Position numbers and translations under genes: made by a program
Notes under the pieces: generated by a model
Database searches by the model: none
Seen by the model: the letters and a program-made list of their open reading frames with translations, nothing else
What the model was told of the DNA's origin: nothing
Source of the DNA: Bacteroidetes bacterium UBA7662
GTDB lineage: Bacteria; Bacteroidota; Bacteroidia; UBA7662
Assembly (NCBI GenBank): GCA_002483345.1
Contig: DLHS01000011.1
Span: 1-40,412, forward strand
Reading direction: 5' to 3'
Length of the DNA: 40,412 nucleotides
Shown here: piece by piece, positions 33,539 through 40,412 of the stretch
How the letters are laid out: each line of letters opens with the position of its first letter
How positions within the stretch are numbered: the stretch's first letter is position 1

Positions 33539-35659
33539 TTAAGGCTGTTGTTTCATCAGTCTGCCGGTATAAGTGAGTTGCTGATGGTGTAAAACGTACT
33601 GATAAAGACCTGTTGCAAGACCTTCCAGCCGCAGTTCATAAGGCGAGTCCATACTGATTTCCTGCTTACGCAGTAATCTGCCTTGCAAATCATACAATTG
33701 AAGTGAACCATTTCCACGCAGCTCACCAAAATCCAGGGTTACCAGATCAGTGGCAGGATTGGGGAAAAGACGAATCGGGTTTCGACTGTTTTCAACCACG
33801 CTGGTCGCTGGGTCATAAGTCACTTCGGCGCAAATTGTGTCGTTCGATCGCGCTACATCCCCATTCATGCTGATCCAGAGACAAAGATTGGCTGTCTGGA
33901 GGATAGGGCTGCTGACGGGAACAGTAAAAGTGTAGGTGACAGAATCTCCGGGCTGGAGACTGTTCGCTGAAATATTCTCCGTCACAGGTGGAAGCGCGCC
34001 GAAACGGTAACTGACAGCAGTTACATTGTTGGAGAGATTTCCTACATTTTTGACCACAATTTTTGGAGCTGTCGGGCTGGTCATAGTGCTTCCGGGTGCA
34101 GGATCCATCAGGGTTACCAGTTGCAAATCATTCACGAGGTAATGCTGCGCCTGTACACCCAGCAGAAAATCTTCGGTAGACCGGGCCCTGTATCCTGCCC
34201 AGCTGCCTTGCAGGTATTCCATGGCTCTGAAGGAGATGGGCTGGTCGGTATCCCTTGCCAGGGTGATATTGCCACCCTGAGGCATTTCCCACAAGACATA
34301 AAAACCTCCCGCAGTAATCATAACATTCGTATTCGCCAGATTTACGGTTGCATAACCAGCCAGCGGGAAACTGCCCGGCGCTGCAAAGGTTGAATCGAGC
34401 AACGTACCCGGACCTCCGTTCGGGCCGTCATCGTCAAAAAGTTTGAGATAACAACCGGTTCCGGCCGCATCAGTCATCACATACATCTGGTAAGCATTTA
34501 CCTTGCACGGGTAAAACGATGGCTCGATGTAATACCCGATACCCCCGCTTCCGCCCGACCAGCTAAGACCGGCGCCGTTAACTCCGCCATCGGAATAATC
34601 CAGCACGATGGCCGGCTGTGTAGTATCCACGGCAATAATTTTCGTTCGAAGCGAATTATTGGCAGGGACCAGATCACCCGTTATCCCGCTGACGGTAGTG
34701 GTCATATCGTAAATGCCATCTACCACCGGCGTGAAAAGACTGTTGAATCCAATGACAGTGTCTACCCCCGGAGTCAGTGAAAACACAGCCGATCCGTTGC
34801 TGTTAACCGTGGTGCCAGCCTGGGTTACTACACTGCTTACAGTGATATTGCTGAGGGGTTGATTACCGAAATTCCGGATACTGGTGGTCAGTTGTTTAGC
34901 CTGCCCTTTGTTGACAAAAACAGCCCCATTGCCTTCACTCATATTGTATCCGACACCACCATCAATGGCCTGATAGGTGACCACAGTCGGGTAATAGAAT
35001 TTGACGGAACGTCCTGCCACCGGATAGGTGTTTTTGCTGTGCTGCAAACCGAGATTTCCCGCGATATTTTCTATACCGATGGTTATATCCGTATTGTTGG
35101 TCAGTCCGGTCTGCGACTGATAATTAAACGTGATGCTTTTGTCGGCTTTGTTCAGGATTACCTGAAAGCTGTTGGAGCCGGTTGCCGGAGGAACGGCATT
35201 GACCCAGAAAGGTACGTTGATCCAGCTGATACAGATGGTGTCTCCGACCACATGGTAATAACATTGTGCGGTGCTTCCGGCTGATCCGAAGATGAAATCG
35301 GCCATGAAGGGAGCGATGAAGTTGTTAGGCGCTGCGGTGTTGGGAATGGTAGGAAACGGAGAGGCAATGTTCGAGCCTGTAAAACCCAGATAACCGTTTG
35401 AACCTATCCAGACTTGTTCAGTTGTATACCAGTAAAACTGAAAGCCGCTGGCAATCCCCAGGGGTCCTACAACGTTGTCATCGCCCAATCCGGTTACCAG
35501 GGTGCCGATGGTGGTGATGTCGTACCAGGCATAGGCAGGACCGTTCGGGTCCAGGTTGTCGCGCCAGGTATAACCATAAGCATCCGGCCCACCGGAACCG
35601 GCCTGGGCCGCATTGAAAAAGCTCATAAAAAGAGCCCAAACAAGTAAAATTTTTCTCAT
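33539..35659 (-). CDS. Secreted T9SS cargo protein with type A C-terminal sorting domain
   Basis: 706 residues. Signal peptide 1-20 (ending AAQA). Residues about 25-230 are a beta-rich module with nidogen-like features (WIGSNGYLGFTGSNIASPFP, read in parts; FMADFIFG; FQVILNKADKSITFNYQ). Then follow CARDB/Ig-like segments (about 235-345 and 520-610) with FGNQPLSNITV and NVGNLSNNVTA, and a middle beta-sandwich. The last 75 residues are a type A sorting domain (NPIRLFPNPATDLVTLDFG, YDLQGRLLRKQEI, LATGLYQYVLH), so the protein is exported by the T9SS and probably attached at the cell surface or released. No catalytic motif is seen; binding or adhesion is the likely role. Confidence 0.9.
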   Translation of the reverse strand: MRKILLVWALFMSFFNAAQAGSGGPDAYGYTWRDNLDPNGPAYAWYDITTIGTLVTGLGDDNVVGPLGIASGFQFYWYTTEQVWIGSNGYLGFTGSNIASPFPTIPNTAAPNNFIAPFMADFIFGSAGSTAQCYYHVVGDTICISWINVPFWVNAVPPATGSNSFQVILNKADKSITFNYQSQTGLTNNTDITIGIENIAGNLGLQHSKNTYPVAGRSVKFYYPTVVTYQAIDGGVGYNMSEGNGAVFVNKGQAKQLTTSIRNFGNQPLSNITVSSVVTQAGTTVNSNGSAVFSLTPGVDTVIGFNSLFTPVVDGIYDMTTTVSGITGDLVPANNSLRTKIIAVDTTQPAIVLDYSDGGVNGAGLSWSGGSGGIGYYIEPSFYPCKVNAYQMYVMTDAAGTGCYLKLFDDDGPNGGPGTLLDSTFAAPGSFPLAGYATVNLANTNVMITAGGFYVLWEMPQGGNITLARDTDQPISFRAMEYLQGSWAGYRARSTEDFLLGVQAQHYLVNDLQLVTLMDPAPGSTMTSPTAPKIVVKNVGNLSNNVTAVSYRFGALPPVTENISANSLQPGDSVTYTFTVPVSSPILQTANLCLWISMNGDVARSNDTICAEVTYDPATSVVENSRNPIRLFPNPATDLVTLDFGELRGNGSLQLYDLQGRLLRKQEISMDSPYELRLEGLATGLYQYVLHHQQLTYTGRLMKQQP

Positions 35660-35864
35660 AGCAGTAGGGTTGAGGCTTCAATTTAAGGAAAAAATGAATT
35701 TGTATTCACCTGAAACTGAATTAAAAATTCAAAAAATCTGTCTTAAGAGTTAAAATTTTAACCAAAAATTAGCTTTTGGAAGCCTGCGGGTGGAACTGGA
35801 GGCAGTCGATAAAAAGAGGATAACTCTCCGCATTTATGCGCGGCACATCGGCTATTTTTGGAGG
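35660..35864. promoter_or_regulatory. AT-rich divergent intergenic region with palindromes
   Basis: Located between the divergent T9SS cargo and UvrD genes. It holds a perfect 14-bp palindrome GTTAAAATTTTAAC (35749-35762) followed directly by CCAAAA-6-TTTTGG (35762-35779). Both promoters must be in this 205-bp stretch. A TATTTTTG at 35853-35860 matches the -7 consensus but is only 4 bp before the UvrD start. Confidence 0.4.
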
Positions 35865-38246
35865 ATGGATTATCTTGAAAAACTCAATCCCGAACAGCGA
35901 AAGGCAGTTGAATGTACCGAAGGTCCGGTGATGATCATCGCGGGTGCAGGATCGGGTAAAACCCGGGTGCTTACCTTTCGCATTGCACATTTGTTGCAAA
36001 AGGGGGTTGATCCATTTAATGTGCTTGCCCTGACCTTCACCAACAAGGCGGCCCGTGAAATGCGCGACCGTATCGAGACCATGGTAGGAGCCGAAGCCCG
36101 GAATTTGTGGATGGGTACATTTCACTCCGTTTTTGCCAAAATCCTGCGGGTAGAGGCCGATAAAATCGGTTATCCCAGAAACTTTACCATCTACGATACC
36201 GACGACAGCAAAAGCCTCCTGAAGGCCATCATCAAAGAAGAAGGTGTCGACGACAATCTCTACAAGCCTAACCTGGTATTCGGCCGTATTTCGAGTGCCA
36301 AAAACAACCTTCTGGGGCCCGCTGAATACAAACTCAGCGACGAGCTCATGGCAATGGATCAAAGCACAGGTCGGCCTAAAATCCAGCAGATCTACGAGAA
36401 ATACGCCTCCCGCTGCTTCAAGGCAGGTGCCATGGACTTCGACGACCTGCTTTTCAAAACTTACGAACTGCTGATACGCTATCCGGAAGTTTTGAATAAA
36501 TACCAGCATCGGTTCAAATACCTGCTGGTCGACGAGTACCAGGACACCAACTTCGCACAATATAAAATTGTGAAAATGCTGGCAGCTGCCAGCCGTAACA
36601 TTGCTGTAGTGGGCGACGATGCCCAAAGCATTTATGCATTCCGGGGAGCCAATATTCAAAACATTCTCTCTTTTGAAAAGGACTACCCGGAGTTGAAAAC
36701 TTTCCGGCTGGAACAGAATTACCGTTCTACCCAAACCATTGTGACGGCTGCCTCCAGTGTCATAGCCAAAAACATCCACCAGTTCGAAAAAAATCTCTGG
36801 ACTGAGAACCCCGCCGGCAATAAAATCAAGGTAGTCCGCGCCATGAGCGACAACGACGAAGGCCGTACCGTTGCCCTGGACATACAGGAAAAAAGGATGA
36901 AAAAGCAGCTGAAAAACAGCGACTTCGCCATCCTGTACCGCACCAATGCCCAGTCGCGTTCGCTGGAGGAAGGTTTACGTAAAATCAACATCCCTTACCG
37001 CGTGTTCGGGGGCCAGTCGTTCTATCAGCGCAAAGAAATCAAGGACATGATCGGCTATCTCCGCATGATCATCAATCCCAATGACGAAGAAGCCTTCAAA
37101 CGCATCATCAACTACCCAGCCAGGGGCATTGGCAAGGTGAGTATCGATAAACTCATCGTATTGGCCGATCAGCACAACACCACCCTGTGGGAGGTGGTTA
37201 CCAACATTCACCAATACAATTTCGGAGGCGGAGCCCAGAAAATTCAGGAGTTCGGGGTACTGATACAGAGCTTTCAGGCGTTGGAGAAAAGGATGAATGC
37301 TTTTGACCTGGCCGTTCATGTAGGCAAACACAGCAATTTATACCAGGAGCTCAATGCTGATAAGTCAGTAGAAGGTATCAGTCGCCTGCAGAACCTGGAT
37401 GAATTACTCAATGCCATCAAAGAGTTTGTAGAAGATGATGTGGTGGTGGAAGGCGAAGAACTCGCCAACGACAAAAGCCTGGGGTCTTTCCTCCAGAATG
37501 TATCGTTGCTCACCGACCGTGACGTGGCCGATGAGGACGGCGACAGCGATAAAGTCACCCTTATGACCGTTCACATGGCCAAGGGACTTGAATTTCCGCA
37601 GGTGTATATCGTTGGAATGGAAGAAAACCTGTTCCCCAGCCAGATGTCGATGAACAGCCGGACGGAGCTTGAAGAGGAGCGCCGTTTGTTTTATGTAGCG
37701 ATTACCCGGGCAGAGGTGGAGCTTACCATTACCTACGCTCTGAGCAGATTTAAGCATGGTTCTTTGTTTAACTGTGAACCCAGCCGTTTTTTACAGGAAA
37801 TGGATCCCGATACCCTGGAACTGACAGGGGAAAAACAGGCCGGTTTCGATTTCAGCAATGAGCGTAGTCAGGCTGGTGCCTGGAACAGCGGTTGGAACAG
37901 TTTCGAACGAAACGGACAGCCGCAGCGGGCAGGTGGCCCGGCCCGCAGCAGCAGCCCGACATCGGCTCCGGCAGGCAGAACATCGCCTTTAGGGGGCCGC
38001 AGCCCGCAGCCTACCGGTTTGGCGCAACAGCAACAGGCGGTCAGACTTACCCCCGAAAGTGAGTTTGTTCCCGATGATGTAAGCAGACTTCAGGTGGGTA
38101 TGGAAGTAGAACACCAGCGTTTCGGACTCGGGAAAGTGGTGCAACTGGAGGGTACTATGCCCGACACAAAAGCAACCATCTTTTTCCAGGGGCTTGGACA
38201 GAAGCAGATTTTGCTCAAATTTGCCAAAATCAAGATTGTATCCTAA
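35865..38246 (+). CDS. UvrD/PcrA-type superfamily 1 DNA helicase
   Basis: 793 residues from the ATG at 35865 (MDYLEKLNPEQRKAVE), which matches family N-termini; the frame opens at 35790. ATP-dependent 3'-5' DNA unwinding in nucleotide excision repair, mismatch repair and fork rescue. Motifs: Q-motif LNPEQRKAV, I AGAGSGKT (26-33), Ia TFTNKAAREM, II VDEYQDTN, III GDDAQSIYAFRGA, IV LEQNYRS, V TLMTVHMAKGLEF, VI RRLFYVAITRA. After the core there is a low-complexity Ser/Gly/Pro/Gln linker (about 655-715) and a C-terminal Tudor-like domain (GMEVEHQRFGLGKVVQLEG) that in PcrA/UvrD contacts RNA polymerase. It is followed after 8 bp by the DUF4290 gene. Confidence 0.95.
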   Translation: MDYLEKLNPEQRKAVECTEGPVMIIAGAGSGKTRVLTFRIAHLLQKGVDPFNVLALTFTNKAAREMRDRIETMVGAEARNLWMGTFHSVFAKILRVEADKIGYPRNFTIYDTDDSKSLLKAIIKEEGVDDNLYKPNLVFGRISSAKNNLLGPAEYKLSDELMAMDQSTGRPKIQQIYEKYASRCFKAGAMDFDDLLFKTYELLIRYPEVLNKYQHRFKYLLVDEYQDTNFAQYKIVKMLAAASRNIAVVGDDAQSIYAFRGANIQNILSFEKDYPELKTFRLEQNYRSTQTIVTAASSVIAKNIHQFEKNLWTENPAGNKIKVVRAMSDNDEGRTVALDIQEKRMKKQLKNSDFAILYRTNAQSRSLEEGLRKINIPYRVFGGQSFYQRKEIKDMIGYLRMIINPNDEEAFKRIINYPARGIGKVSIDKLIVLADQHNTTLWEVVTNIHQYNFGGGAQKIQEFGVLIQSFQALEKRMNAFDLAVHVGKHSNLYQELNADKSVEGISRLQNLDELLNAIKEFVEDDVVVEGEELANDKSLGSFLQNVSLLTDRDVADEDGDSDKVTLMTVHMAKGLEFPQVYIVGMEENLFPSQMSMNSRTELEEERRLFYVAITRAEVELTITYALSRFKHGSLFNCEPSRFLQEMDPDTLELTGEKQAGFDFSNERSQAGAWNSGWNSFERNGQPQRAGGPARSSSPTSAPAGRTSPLGGRSPQPTGLAQQQQAVRLTPESEFVPDDVSRLQVGMEVEHQRFGLGKVVQLEGTMPDTKATIFFQGLGQKQILLKFAKIKIVS

Positions 38247-38254
38247 GGATTATT

Positions 38255-38893
38255 ATGGAGTATAACACCCAGCGCGATCAACTGGTCATCAGCGAATATG
38301 GCCGCAATGTGCAGAACATGGCTTTGCACATTCGCACCCTGCCAACCCTGGAAGAGCGCACCAAAGCAGCCTACAGTCTCATTGAGATCATGGCGTTGCT
38401 GAATCCTCAGCCGAAAGATGTGGCGGAGCATAAACACAAACTGTGGGATCACTTTTTTCTGATCGCCGGCCTCGACATAGACGTAGAATCACCCTATCCC
38501 AAACCCTCGGCTGAGATACTCGAACGCAGGCCGGAGCGACTGCCTTACCCTGCCACCAATATTAAAATCCGCCATTATGGTAAAATTCTGGAGCAGATGA
38601 TTCAGGAGGCAGTTACCATGGAGGAAGGGCCGGAGCGACAGGCATTGTGCGAGTACATTGCTAATTTTATGAAGCTGAGTTACCGCAACTGGAACAAAAG
38701 TGTGATTAACGATGAAGATATTTTCCAGGATCTGAAACGACTTTCGCAGGGTCGCATCATATTAAGCAGTGAAAGCACCGTATTGGAGCATTTCACCGGT
38801 AATCCGGCGGCTTTGCCGGTTAATCCGCGTCGAAACTTCAAAAACAATAAGAATAACAACCCCAACAACCGGTTCCGCCGGAAAAATCGCTGA
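38255..38893 (+). CDS. DUF4290-family protein
   Basis: 212 residues. The sequence fits DUF4290, a Bacteroidota-restricted family of unknown function: MEYNTQRDQLVISEYGRN at the N-terminus, IEIMALLNPQPKDV, KLWDHFFLIAGLDIDV (with a His often conserved) and IANFMKLSYRNWNK. A basic, Asn-rich tail follows (about 190-212: repeated Asn and Lys/Arg), suggesting contact with nucleic acid or ribosomes as an inference. It is immediately followed by murA with 2 bp between stop and start, and this linkage to murA is widely kept in the phylum, so a role in cell-wall synthesis or its control is possible. Confidence 0.9.
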   Translation: MEYNTQRDQLVISEYGRNVQNMALHIRTLPTLEERTKAAYSLIEIMALLNPQPKDVAEHKHKLWDHFFLIAGLDIDVESPYPKPSAEILERRPERLPYPATNIKIRHYGKILEQMIQEAVTMEEGPERQALCEYIANFMKLSYRNWNKSVINDEDIFQDLKRLSQGRIILSSESTVLEHFTGNPAALPVNPRRNFKNNKNNNPNNRFRRKNR

Positions 38894-38895
38894 TT

Positions 38896-40206
38896 GTGCA
38901 ACAAGATTCATTCGAGGTCATAGGTGGCAAACGCCTGCAAGGCGAAATCACCCCCCAGGGAGCAAAAAACGAAGCACTTCAGATATTGTCTGCCGTGCTG
39001 CTCACAGCTGAACCGGTTACCATCCACAATATCCCGGATATTCTGGATGTCAATAACCTGATACAATTGCTGGGGGCATTGGGCGTAAAGACACAAAAGC
39101 TGGCTCCGGGCAGTTATCTGTTCGAAGCCCGCGACATCAACCTGGAGTATCTCCACAGTGAAGAGTTCCGCACCCGGGGTGCGGGCCTGCGGGGTTCTAT
39201 CATGATACTCGGGCCGTTGCTGGCACGTTTCGGCAAGGGATTTATCCCCAAACCGGGGGGAGATAAAATAGGCCGCCGCCGTTTGGATACCCATTTTTTG
39301 GGTTTTCAGCAATTGGGTGCTGAGTTTATCTTCGATGCCAAAGAAGAATTTTACCGGGTGCATGCCGAAAATCTGAAAGGCACTTTTATTCTGCTCGACG
39401 AGGCCTCGGTTACCGGAACAGCCAATGTGGTAATGGCAGCCAGCATGGCGAAAGGTGTTACCACTCTTTACAATGCCGCCTGCGAACCTTACATTCAACA
39501 GTTGTGTAAGATGATCAACCGCATGGGCGGTAAAATATCGGGTATCGGATCTAATATGCTCACCATAGAAGGGGTGAAAGAACTCGGAGGCTGTACCCAT
39601 ACCATGTTGCCTGATATGATTGAGATAGGCTCTTTCATTGGGCTGGCTGCCATGACGCAAGGTGAAATCACTATCAAAAATGCAGGAATAGAACACCTGG
39701 GGATAATCCCCAACGTTTTCCGTCGCCTTGGCATTCAGATGGAGTATAAGGGAGATGATATTTTTATTCCGCAGCAAGATCATTATGAGATTGATACATT
39801 CATCGATGGCTCTATCCTGACCATAGCCGATGCGCCCTGGCCCGGGTTTACACCCGACTTGCTGAGTATCATACTCGTAGTAGCCACCCAGGCCAAGGGG
39901 TCGGTACTGGTACACCAGAAAATGTTTGAAAGCCGCCTGTTTTTCGTAGACAAACTCATTGATATGGGCGCACAGATCATCCTCTGCGACCCGCACCGGG
40001 CTACTGTAATAGGTCTTGACCGACGCTACCCACTCCGGGGTATCAAAATGACCTCTCCCGACATCCGGGCAGGGGTGTCCATGCTCATCGCTGCCCTCTC
40101 TGCCGAAGGCAAATCCGTCATCGACAACATCAACCAGATTGACCGCGGCTACCAGGACATCGAAAACCGCCTCAAAGCCCTGGGAGCACAGTTGAAGCGG
40201 GTGTAA
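38896..40206 (+). CDS. murA: UDP-N-acetylglucosamine 1-carboxyvinyltransferase
   Basis: 436 residues with a GTG start 2 bp after the DUF4290 stop. It catalyses the first committed step of peptidoglycan synthesis (enolpyruvyl transfer from PEP to UDP-GlcNAc) in the cytoplasm. The substrate Lys/Asn pair is in QGAKNEA (K24, N25), the conserved RGSIMILGPLLARFG segment is present, and so is the late DxRAG motif (SPDIRAGVSML). The catalytic-loop residue that is Cys115 in E. coli (PGGCxIG) is Asp here: PGGDKIG, D123, codon GAT at 39262-39264. The Cys-to-Asp form is active and is known to make MurA insensitive to fosfomycin. Confidence 0.96.
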   Translation: MQQDSFEVIGGKRLQGEITPQGAKNEALQILSAVLLTAEPVTIHNIPDILDVNNLIQLLGALGVKTQKLAPGSYLFEARDINLEYLHSEEFRTRGAGLRGSIMILGPLLARFGKGFIPKPGGDKIGRRRLDTHFLGFQQLGAEFIFDAKEEFYRVHAENLKGTFILLDEASVTGTANVVMAASMAKGVTTLYNAACEPYIQQLCKMINRMGGKISGIGSNMLTIEGVKELGGCTHTMLPDMIEIGSFIGLAAMTQGEITIKNAGIEHLGIIPNVFRRLGIQMEYKGDDIFIPQQDHYEIDTFIDGSILTIADAPWPGFTPDLLSIILVVATQAKGSVLVHQKMFESRLFFVDKLIDMGAQIILCDPHRATVIGLDRRYPLRGIKMTSPDIRAGVSMLIAALSAEGKSVIDNINQIDRGYQDIENRLKALGAQLKRV

Positions 40207-40265
40207 GAGCCGGCTGTTGCCTATCAGCACAGCAGTATTTTGAGTGCGTCAGTGAGGCAATAACA

Positions 40266-40288
40266 CCCGCCCCGCTCCGGGCCCGCAC
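40266..40288 (+). repeat. 23-bp GC-rich direct repeat, copy 1
   Basis: This 23-base block (starts CCCGCCCCGC, ends GGGCCCGCAC) recurs without a mismatch at 40390-40412, 124 bp downstream. It is followed by CCCCCCATG; a related CACCCCCCAT lies just before copy 2, so the repeated unit may be longer. It includes the palindrome CGGGCCCG. Confidence 0.75.
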
Positions 40289-40389
40289 CCCCCATGCCAC
40301 AGCGCGATGCCCCCGGCGTAGCCCCGCGTACACAAAGGCCCGTAGGGACTTAATCCGCGTAACCCCAGTCCCCTCAGGACACCCCCCAT

Positions 40390-40412
40390 CCCGCCCCGCT
40401 CCGGGCCCGCAC
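40390..40412 (+). repeat. 23-bp GC-rich direct repeat, copy 2 (reaches window end)
   Basis: Exact second copy of the block at 40266-40288. The match continues to the last base of the window, so its real length is not known. Confidence 0.75.

Larger units (their letters stand above)
40207..40412. other. C-rich non-coding tail after murA
   Basis: No ORF is supported. From about 40264 to the window end the + strand becomes strikingly C-rich and GC-rich, unlike any other intergenic stretch here. It contains a 23-bp direct repeat and small complementary blocks such as GTCC-5-GGAC around 40370-40380. It looks like a dispersed repeat or a structured RNA but cannot be identified. It continues beyond the window. 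Confidence 0.5.

Noticed and set aside
35853..35860. TATTTTTG as the uvrD promoter -7 box
   Set aside because: It matches the consensus but lies 4 bp before the ATG with no -33 element, which would need a leaderless mRNA.
35769..36779. 336-aa open frame antisense to the UvrD gene
   Set aside because: It is a shadow of a well-recognised helicase, with no family-like motifs.
38908..40230. 440-aa open frame antisense to murA
   Set aside because: It covers almost exactly the murA gene on the other strand, shows no domain or signal peptide, and murA is unmistakable.

Overview
The window looks like a chromosomal segment from a Bacteroidota bacterium, probably Chitinophagales or Saprospirales. The evidence is a type IX secretion (T9SS) gene set (a CHU_C/type B sorting domain, a type A sorting domain, PorP/SprF and a PorE-like OmpA protein), a DUF4290 gene directly before murA, and TAnnTTTG-like -7 boxes in place of sigma70 boxes. 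Shine-Dalgarno signals are scarce. I see no phage, transposase, rRNA, tRNA or CRISPR array.

Layout. 84-3380 (-): a secreted TolB-propeller/amidohydrolase fusion. 3787-8931 (+): a lipid-trafficking and envelope cluster (MlaE permease, MlaF ATPase, MlaD/MCE protein, an Omp85-like barrel, a YihY/BrkB membrane protein). 8997-12234: a small regulatory neighbourhood with a WYL regulator (+), a DinB protein plus a 73-aa protein (-), and an ArsR regulator plus a double-SRPBCC protein (-). 12362-14268 (-): a tandem-PAS histidine kinase and its single-domain response regulator, then an MDR oxidoreductase. 15545-25050 (-): a tight three-gene T9SS unit of a ~2,120-residue adhesin-like protein with 18 tandem ~90-residue repeats, PorP/SprF and a PorE-like protein. 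25288-31650: an ABC-F ATPase (-), a RhlE-type DEAD-box helicase (+), an AlkD-type glycosylase (+) and a TPR/HTH regulator (+). 31666-35659 (-): a small secreted protein, a methyltransferase, Ndk and a T9SS cargo protein. 35865-40206 (+): a UvrD/PcrA helicase, DUF4290 and MurA. The last 200 bases are a C-rich, non-coding, repeat-bearing tail.

Three things stand out. First, intergenic composite elements at 3406-3613, 27205-27316 and 28858-28977 (a related one may be cut by the window start at 1-83) consist of 7-bp tandem repeats in inverted orientation around a centre that is a perfect hairpin in two of them. Each locus uses its own heptamer, yet the two hairpins share a 9-bp core. Second, an identical 16-bp dyad lies at the same distance and orientation upstream of the WYL regulator gene and the dinB-like gene, each time 11 bp before a -7-like box. 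This predicts a small autoregulated regulon. Third, the DEAD-box helicase gene has a ~200-nt leader with three successive stem-loops.

Genes were identified by reading protein motifs, with no database search. Starts were moved from the longest frame where family N-termini or the repeat elements argued for it.
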